Below, one piece after another: positions 6,734 through 10,703 of a stretch of DNA of 10,703 bases. The position numbers and the translations under genes are program-made. Below the pieces are notes generated by a model, which was given only the letters and a program-made list of their open reading frames with translations, had not been told where the DNA came from and made no database searches. Source of the DNA: JBICHM01 sp043101835 (lineage in GTDB: Bacteria > Planctomycetota > Phycisphaerae > Phycisphaerales > UBA1924); contig JBICHM010000183.1 in NCBI GenBank assembly GCA_043101835.1, forward strand, positions 1-10,703. The letters run 5' to 3'. Each line of letters begins with the position of its first letter. The stretch's first letter is position 1.

Positions 6734-7407
6734 CGCCTGACGCGCCGGCGAGTTCCACCGGCACGCTCCGGTCGAAGCGCGCCTGGATCGTGCTGCTCGC
6801 GGTGCTGCTCGCGGGGCTGGCGATTGATCTGGTGTCGAAGGACCTGGCGTTCGCGCACATCGCGGACGACCCGGTCGAGGTGCGCCGGGAAATGGTGCTT
6901 GCGCTGCCGGCGAGCGACATCAACAGTCTGATTCCGCGTCACGACGCGGTGACGGTCGTTCCTCGCGTGCTCGACCTGACGCTGGTGCTGAACCCGGGCG
7001 CGGTCTTCGGCATTGGCGCGGGGAAGCGCTGGGTATTCGTCATCTTCACGGCGTTCGCGGGGGCGTTCGCGGGGTGGATGTTTGCGCGCTGGACGACGCC
7101 GCGGGACTGGCTCGCGCACGCGTCGATCGGCCTGGTGCTCGCCGGCGGGCTGGGCAACCTGTACGACCGGCTTGTCTTCGCGTGCGTGCGCGACTTTCTG
7201 CACCCGTTGCCCGGTGTGCATCTGCCCTTCGGCATCGCGTGGCCAAGCGGTGATCGACAGGTGTGGCCGTGGGTGAGCAACATCGCCGATGCGCTGCTGC
7301 TGGTGGGCATCGCGGTGCTGCTGGTGAAGCTGTGGCGCGCGGGCGACCCGCCGAAGGGGGCGTCCGAATCGACCGGCGGCGCGGGCGAGTCGTCGCCTAG
7401 CCGGTGA
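6730..7407 (+). CDS. lspA: Lipoprotein signal peptidase (signal peptidase II)
   Basis: LspA is an inner-membrane aspartyl protease that removes the signal peptide from diacylglyceryl-modified prolipoproteins. The 225-residue product shows the conserved boxes in order: DLVSK (33-37), NPGAVFG (88-94), GGLGNLYDR (139-147), VRDF (153-156) and NIADALLL (184-191). The catalytic pair is D146 and D187. Hydrophobic helices lie at about 18-36, 101-119, 130-150 and 183-202. The usual length is about 160-170 residues; the extra length comes from an N-terminal extension, about 40 extra residues between the first helix and the NPGA box (43-82), an insertion at 159-180, and a Ser/Gly-rich tail. The GTG start overlaps the upstream stop by 4 bp. 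The 3' end overlaps the convergent gene by 11 bp. Confidence 0.96.
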   Translation: MTPDAPASSTGTLRSKRAWIVLLAVLLAGLAIDLVSKDLAFAHIADDPVEVRREMVLALPASDINSLIPRHDAVTVVPRVLDLTLVLNPGAVFGIGAGKRWVFVIFTAFAGAFAGWMFARWTTPRDWLAHASIGLVLAGGLGNLYDRLVFACVRDFLHPLPGVHLPFGIAWPSGDRQVWPWVSNIADALLLVGIAVLLVKLWRAGDPPKGASESTGGAGESSPSR

Positions 7408-8329
7408 CGCCGGGGCGCAGGCGCGCGGCGCGCTCGCGGAGCACATCGACCATTTCGCGGACTTCCTGCGCCATACGGCTGTTGGGGAACTCCTGGAGGA
7501 TCTGCTCGGCGACCTCGAGCGCGGCGTCCCAGGACTTGTCCTGCACGGCGATCTTGAAGCGCACGCCGAGGTTGTCGCGGGCGCGCCCGATGACGCCACG
7601 CGCGACTTCGCGATAGCGCTCGGCCTCGTCCTCGCTGAGGTAAAGGTCGAGTTCCTTGAGCAGCGTCATGGCCAGTTCGGTGTCCTCGCGCTGGGCGGCT
7701 TCGAGGAACCGGCGCTCGAGGTCGTGCTTGAAGCGATCGCGCGCGGTGACGACGCGGTCTTGCAGCCCCTCGACGCGCGGGCTGTCGGGGTAGAGGCGGC
7801 CGATGCTCGCCGCTTCGGCCATGGCGTCGGTCCAGCGCTGCTCGTCGATCATCGCGTCGAGACGCTTGATCGCTTCGGAGACCTGCGCCTCCAGTGTCTC
7901 GGCGCGGGCGCGTTCGATGCGCGTGCGGAAGGATTCGGCGTCCTGTCGGTAGCCGAAGCGCTCGGCGAGCTCTTTCACGAGGATCATCGCGGCGTTCCAG
8001 TCGCGGTCCTGGATGTCCTGCTCGATCGCCTTGCAGAGGATCTCGCGCTCTTCGCGCCGGTGAATCACGCGCTTGGCGGCTTCGGAGAGGCCGCCCTCCT
8101 GCGTCATGATCTCGATCGACTTGACGACCTCGCGGAGGTCTTCGTGCACGGTGTCGCCGCCGGCGCCGGCGGGGCGGGCGAGGAGGACGGCGATCGGCGC
8201 GAGCGCAAGCAGGAAGGCGACGGCGATGGGCGCCTCGTACCAGTCGAAGAGGAAGTAGCTGGCGCCGGAGAGGACCGCGAGGACGGCGTAGAACGCGCCG
8301 AGAACGAACTGCAGCGTCGAGCCTTTCAT
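7397..8329 (-). CDS. Hypothetical two-helix membrane protein with TPR-like helical repeats
   Basis: I do not recognise a named family. The 310-residue product starts with two closely spaced hydrophobic helices (about 4-27 and 33-53) forming a membrane hairpin. The rest, from about residue 58, is charged and entirely helical. It holds degenerate repeats of the TPR/SEL type, such as DRDWNAAMILVKELAERFG, QRWTDAMAEAASIGRLYPDS, REDTELAMTLLKELDLYLS and KSWDAALEVAEQILQEFPNS; each pairs a W/A-rich helix A with a helix B and sits at intervals of about 55-60 residues. The ATG at 8329 is set by AGGAGG 5 bases upstream. Such proteins usually scaffold other proteins at the cytoplasmic membrane face; that role is inference. 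It lies 52 bp behind the cupin gene, probably in one transcript, and its TAG is inside the end of lspA. Confidence 0.85.
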   Translation of the reverse strand: MKGSTLQFVLGAFYAVLAVLSGASYFLFDWYEAPIAVAFLLALAPIAVLLARPAGAGGDTVHEDLREVVKSIEIMTQEGGLSEAAKRVIHRREEREILCKAIEQDIQDRDWNAAMILVKELAERFGYRQDAESFRTRIERARAETLEAQVSEAIKRLDAMIDEQRWTDAMAEAASIGRLYPDSPRVEGLQDRVVTARDRFKHDLERRFLEAAQREDTELAMTLLKELDLYLSEDEAERYREVARGVIGRARDNLGVRFKIAVQDKSWDAALEVAEQILQEFPNSRMAQEVREMVDVLRERAARLRPGVTG

Positions 8330-8381
8330 CGGGGCCTCCTGGTCTCCGCCCCAGGTCGATCCGGGCGGTTCGTCGCGCCGG

Positions 8382-8762
8382 TCAACTGCCGGGCGTGGGG
8401 TCGCCGCAGTTGCGGCTCGCGGGCACGAGACAGATGAACCGGAGCCCTGGCCCGCCTTCGGGCGTCCGGAACTGGTGTTCCTGTTCGGGGGGCACAAAGA
8501 GCGTGTCGCCGGCCTTGATGTGGCGGCGCTCGCCGGCGAGCAGCACATCGCCCTCGCCGTCGAGAACAAGGACTTCGTGCTCGTAGTCGTGGCTGTGGCG
8601 GGGTGAGTGGCCGCCGGGCGCGATCCTGAACTGTCGCATCGAGAAGTTCGGGGCCCCGTGCTCTCGCCCGACCATCATCGACATCGTGATGCGCTCGGCG
8701 CCGGCCATCTCCATCGGCCGGAACTCCACCTCGTCGATGTTGCGGATCAGCGGGTCGGTCAC
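8382..8762 (-). CDS. Small single-domain cupin protein
   Basis: This 126-residue protein has one cupin beta-barrel. Motif 1 is PGGHSPRHSHDYEHEVLVLDG (begins at residue 49), supplying metal ligands H56, H58 and E63; motif 2 is AGDTLFVPPEQEHQF (84-98), supplying H96. The C-terminal FICLVP segment is typical of stand-alone cupins of this type, which bind a divalent metal; most have unknown substrates. The GTG start at 8762 is chosen because GGAGGA lies 7 bases upstream and homologous cupins of this kind begin just before a NIDEVE-like strand; the open frame continues upstream but without coding character, through the MBL gene on the other strand. It is divergent from the MBL-fold gene (45 bp apart) and probably leads a two-gene unit with the helical-repeat membrane protein. 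Confidence 0.9.
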   Translation of the reverse strand: MTDPLIRNIDEVEFRPMEMAGAERITMSMMVGREHGAPNFSMRQFRIAPGGHSPRHSHDYEHEVLVLDGEGDVLLAGERRHIKAGDTLFVPPEQEHQFRTPEGGPGLRFICLVPASRNCGDPTPGS

Positions 8763-8794
8763 GGGTCGGTCCTCCGCGTCGTTCCGAACGATTC

Positions 8795-8807
8795 TACCAT
8801 CGGCGAC
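8795..8807 (+). promoter_or_regulatory. Possible -10 element of a leaderless transcript for the MBL-fold gene
   Basis: TACCAT (8795-8800, 4 of 6 to TATAAT) lies 7 bases before the ATG at 8808, the spacing expected when transcription starts at or next to the start codon. No purine-rich ribosome site is visible in front of that ATG, which fits a leaderless message. No good -35 is seen, so this is tentative. Confidence 0.28.
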
Positions 8808-9470
8808 ATGGCAGATACCGATCAGATCGAGATCGAGCGCTTTTCCCTCGGCCCCTTCGAGACGAACTGCTACCTGCTTCGTGTGGCGGACGGCGCCGGT
8901 TCCGTGCCCGAGGGCTGGATCATCGACGCCGGCATGGATCCGGACGCGCTGATCGACAGGGCGCGCGCGAGCGGGGCGCGGATCTCGAAGGTGGTCCTCA
9001 CCCACGCGCACGCCGACCACATCGCGGGGCTCGGCGCGGTGAAGGCAGCCTTCCACGGCGCGGAGGTTCTGCTGCATCGGGCGGAGAAGGCCTGGCCGGG
9101 CGATCCGACGCTGAATCTCAGCGCCGCCTTCGATGCGCCCTTCCGTGCGCCGGAGGCCGACCGCCTGCTCGAGGGGGGCGAGACGCTGGAGCTCGGATCG
9201 ACGCGCTGGCGGGTGATCCACACACCGGGGCACTCGCCGGGAGGCGTCACGCTGTATTGCGAAGCCGCGGGCGTGGCGTTTGTCGGCGACACGCTCTTCG
9301 CCGGCTCGATCGGGCGGTTCGACTTCCCGACGAGCAACGAGCAGGACCTCTTTCACTCGATCCGCGACACGCTGTACTCGCTGCCGGACGACACACGCGT
9401 CCTGCCCGGGCACATGGGCGAAACGACGATCGAGCGGGAGAAGAAGACGAACCCGTTCGTGCGGGCGTAG
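8808..9470 (+). CDS. Metallo-beta-lactamase-fold hydrolase, glyoxalase II-like
   Basis: This 220-residue cytoplasmic hydrolase belongs to the glyoxalase II/YcbL branch of the MBL superfamily. The metal-binding set is complete: HAHADH (H66, H68, D70, H71), H142 in TPGHSPGG, D161 in FVGDTLFAGSIGR, and H202 in LPGHMGETTIEREKKTNPF. It opens with the usual FSLGPFETNCYLL strand and DAGMDPD. It lacks the C-terminal helical substrate domain of true glyoxalase II, so a small thioester or related substrate is likely but not provable from sequence. The frame is open well upstream (to about 8607), but that stretch is antisense to the cupin gene; ATG 8808 fits the family N-terminus. No ribosome site is evident. 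It is divergent from the cupin gene. Confidence 0.93.
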   Translation: MADTDQIEIERFSLGPFETNCYLLRVADGAGSVPEGWIIDAGMDPDALIDRARASGARISKVVLTHAHADHIAGLGAVKAAFHGAEVLLHRAEKAWPGDPTLNLSAAFDAPFRAPEADRLLEGGETLELGSTRWRVIHTPGHSPGGVTLYCEAAGVAFVGDTLFAGSIGRFDFPTSNEQDLFHSIRDTLYSLPDDTRVLPGHMGETTIEREKKTNPFVRA

Positions 9471-9492
9471 TGAGCCGGGGCAGAACGGGTAG

Positions 9493-9583
9493 AACGCCGA
9501 GGAAGACGGAGGGAGAGGGAGGGGTTCCGGCGCGGGCCTCCTGACCCAGTCATTCTCGGTCTCCCTCTGTCTTCGTCTGCGTT
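9493..9583. repeat. 24-bp imperfect inverted repeat, REP/MITE-like palindromic element
   Basis: The left arm 9493-9516 (begins AACGCCGAGGAAGACGG) and the right arm 9560-9583 (ends CTTCGTCTGCGTT) are reverse complements at 21 of 24 positions, and one of the three mismatches is a G-U pair in a + strand transcript. The spacer is 43 bp and contains an inner GGAGG/CCTCC pairing (9518-9522 with 9537-9541). The arms are almost purely purine on one side and pyrimidine on the other, like the long palindromic intergenic repeats seen in many planctomycete and verrucomicrobial genomes. It starts 23 bp after the MBL-fold gene, so the RNA could also act as a 3' end structure. I see no second copy in this window. 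Confidence 0.72.
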
Positions 9584-9620
9584 GCCAGGCTCCAACAGGG
9601 ATGTCGCTCTGCGCTGTCGC

Positions 9621-9650
9621 TGGACACGGATTCGTAGCATGGGCTACACT
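9621..9650 (+). promoter_or_regulatory. Candidate promoter of the metal-transport operon, with dyad over the -10
   Basis: TGGACA (9621-9626, 5 of 6 to the -35 consensus) and TACACT (9645-9650, 4 of 6 to the -10) are separated by 18 bp. A short dyad, GTAGC (9634-9638) and GCTAC (9643-9647), overlaps the -10 and could be an operator half-site pair. It is not a recognisable Zur, Fur or MntR box. Transcription would start near 9657, about 20 bases before the ATG, and AAGGGAG (9664-9670) precedes that ATG by 6 bases. Confidence 0.5.
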
Positions 9651-9676
9651 TTGGCCGATTCGAAGGGAGCCCATCC

Positions 9677-10651
9677 ATGCGACGATTTGTCACGCTGCTT
9701 GCGATTGGTGTGTCGGCCCTGTTCCTTGGCGCCCGCCCGGCGCCCGCCGAGCCGGGGTTCACGGTGGTCTGCACGATCGGGCAGATCGCAGACATCACGC
9801 GCCAGGTCGCCGGCGACCGGGCCGAGGTGATCGGCCTGCTCGGGCCGGGCGTCGATCCGCACCTCTACAAGCTGACGCGCAGCGATGTGGGGCAGCTCCG
9901 CGCCGCCGACCTGGTCTTCTACAACGGGCTGCTGCTTGAAGGGAAGATGATCGACGCCCTCGTGCGCCTCGCCAGCAGCGGCAAGCCGGTGCACGCGGTG
10001 ACCGAGTCGATCGATGAGGAGAATCTGCTGACCCCGGAGGCCTTCGCCGGCGCGTACGACCCGCACGTGTGGATGGACCCGCAGGCGTGGGCGAAGGCGG
10101 TCGAGCAGGTGCGCGACCGGCTGATCGCCTTCGATCCGGCGGGGGAGGCGGCGTATCGCGGGAACGCGGGCGCGTACCTCGACGAACTCGCAGCGCTCGA
10201 TGCGTATGCCGAGCGGGTGCTCGCGACCGTGCCGGCCGACCGGCGCGTCCTCGTGACGGCGCACGACGCCTTCAACTACTTCGGGCGGCGCTTCGGGTTC
10301 GAGGTGCTGGGCATCCAGGGCATATCGACCGAGAGCGAGGCGGGTGTGCGCGAGATCGAGAGCCTCGTGAATGTGCTTGTCGAGCGCGGAATTCCGGCGG
10401 TCTTCGTCGAGACGACGGTCAGCCAGCGAAACATCAAGGCGTTGATCGAGGGCGCGCGGTCGCGCGGGCACGAGGTCGTGATCGGCGGCAGCCTCTTCAG
10501 CGACGCGATGGGCGCGGGGGGGACCTACGAGGGGACCTACCTCGGGATGCTCGACCATAATGTGACAACGATCGCGCCGGCGCTCGGCGGCGCGCCGCCG
10601 GCGCGCGGGTGGAAGGGCCGGCTGTCGTCACCGGTCGGCGGGGGTGAGTGA
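9677..10651 (+). CDS. Zinc/manganese ABC transporter substrate-binding protein (ZnuA/TroA family)
   Basis: This 324-residue periplasmic protein captures Zn2+ or Mn2+ and delivers it to an ABC importer. Residues 1-24 form a signal peptide (basic MRR, hydrophobic core, cut near APA|EP). Cluster A-I features are clear: VVCTIGQIADITRQVAGD, GPGVDPHLYKLT, YDPHVWMDPQAW, TAHDAFNYFGRRFGFEVLG, IPAVFVETTVSQRNIKAL and SLFSDAMG. The probable metal ligands are H62, H130, H196 and D276, the three-His-one-Asp set of TroA. There is no His-rich loop of the kind found in many strict ZnuA proteins, so zinc versus manganese cannot be decided. No lipobox is seen, so it is probably soluble. It is first in an operon: the next gene begins immediately at its stop codon. 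Confidence 0.94.
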   Translation: MRRFVTLLAIGVSALFLGARPAPAEPGFTVVCTIGQIADITRQVAGDRAEVIGLLGPGVDPHLYKLTRSDVGQLRAADLVFYNGLLLEGKMIDALVRLASSGKPVHAVTESIDEENLLTPEAFAGAYDPHVWMDPQAWAKAVEQVRDRLIAFDPAGEAAYRGNAGAYLDELAALDAYAERVLATVPADRRVLVTAHDAFNYFGRRFGFEVLGIQGISTESEAGVREIESLVNVLVERGIPAVFVETTVSQRNIKALIEGARSRGHEVVIGGSLFSDAMGAGGTYEGTYLGMLDHNVTTIAPALGGAPPARGWKGRLSSPVGGGE

Positions 10652-10703
10652 ATGCCGCTGACGGCGCACACGAAGCGCATCGACGGCCCGCTGGATGCGC
10701 TGC
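10652..10703 (+). CDS. Start of the next operon gene, probably metal ABC transporter ATPase (cut by window end)
   Basis: An ATG directly follows the TGA of the binding-protein gene, with GGGGGTGA ending 5 bases upstream as a ribosome site. Seventeen codons are visible (MPLTAHTKRIDGPLDAL), with no recognisable motif yet. In ZnuA/TroA-type operons the ATPase or permease normally follows the binding protein, and this placement is the only ground for the suggestion. Confidence 0.6.
   Translation, partial: MPLTAHTKRIDGPLDAL

Larger units (their letters stand above)
9471..9676. other. Intergenic region (206 bp) with inverted repeat and promoter
   Basis: No gene is supported here. The left half is occupied by a large inverted repeat (listed separately), and the right half carries a promoter and ribosome site for the metal-transport operon. 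Its purine-rich then pyrimidine-rich strand bias differs visibly from the coding DNA around it. Confidence 0.6.

Noticed and set aside
8607..8807. Upstream extension of the MBL-fold gene by 67 residues
   Set aside because: This segment is antisense to the cupin gene and lacks any conserved sequence; the family's N-terminal strand begins at ATG 8808.
9493..9583. Inverted repeat as a plain intrinsic terminator
   Set aside because: The arms are separated by 43 bp and no T-run follows; an end-structure role is possible but it is not a standard terminator.
8763..9674. Upstream extension of the cupin frame by about 300 residues
   Set aside because: It runs opposite the MBL-fold gene, is Arg/Pro/His-rich, and the GTG at 8762 has a good ribosome site.
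9644..10558. 304-residue minus-strand frame opposite the metal-binding protein gene
   Set aside because: It is antisense with biased composition; the + strand carries all family motifs.

Overview
The window is strongly GC-rich chromosomal DNA, densely packed with genes (several overlap by 4 bp, and GTG and TTG starts are used). It reads as a housekeeping stretch of a bacterium, most probably a planctomycete of the Phycisphaerae type. That placement is an inference. It rests on the base composition, a lysine-rich DksA-like protein directly followed by lspA (an order also known, from memory, in Chlamydia, within the wider PVC superphylum), and hypothetical membrane proteins with helical repeats. 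There is no phage, IS element, CRISPR array, tRNA or rRNA.

Layout, left to right. 1-1634 (+): the end of an ABC-2 type exporter ATPase, coupled by GTGA to its membrane permease. 1647-1666: a perfect 8-bp hairpin between convergent genes. 1672-4280 (-): a two-gene unit of an exported YtcJ-like metal-dependent amidohydrolase followed by proC (last step of proline synthesis). 4281-4534: divergent regulatory region with a good sigma-70-like promoter pointing at accA. 4535-5533 (+): accA, the carboxyltransferase alpha subunit of acetyl-CoA carboxylase. 5639-7407 (+): a histone-H1-like/DksA-like fusion protein coupled by a GTGA overlap to lspA (signal peptidase II). 7397-8762 (-): a small cupin protein followed by a two-helix membrane protein with a long helical-repeat domain; the latter overlaps the end of lspA tail-to-tail by 11 bp. 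8808-9470 (+): a glyoxalase-II-like metallo-beta-lactamase-fold hydrolase, divergent from the cupin gene with only 45 bp between start codons. 9471-9676: an intergenic stretch with a striking 24-bp inverted repeat, then a promoter. 9677-10703 (+): a zinc/manganese ABC transporter operon, with the binding protein complete and the next gene cut by the window edge.

The parts most worth a second look are the DksA-like protein (21 tandem KKxxx pentapeptides joined to a DksA domain that has lost three of four zinc cysteines), the intergenic inverted repeat at 9493-9583, and the valine where the Walker B aspartate should be in the truncated ABC ATPase. No clearly new multi-gene system (defence, mobile or biosynthetic) is visible.
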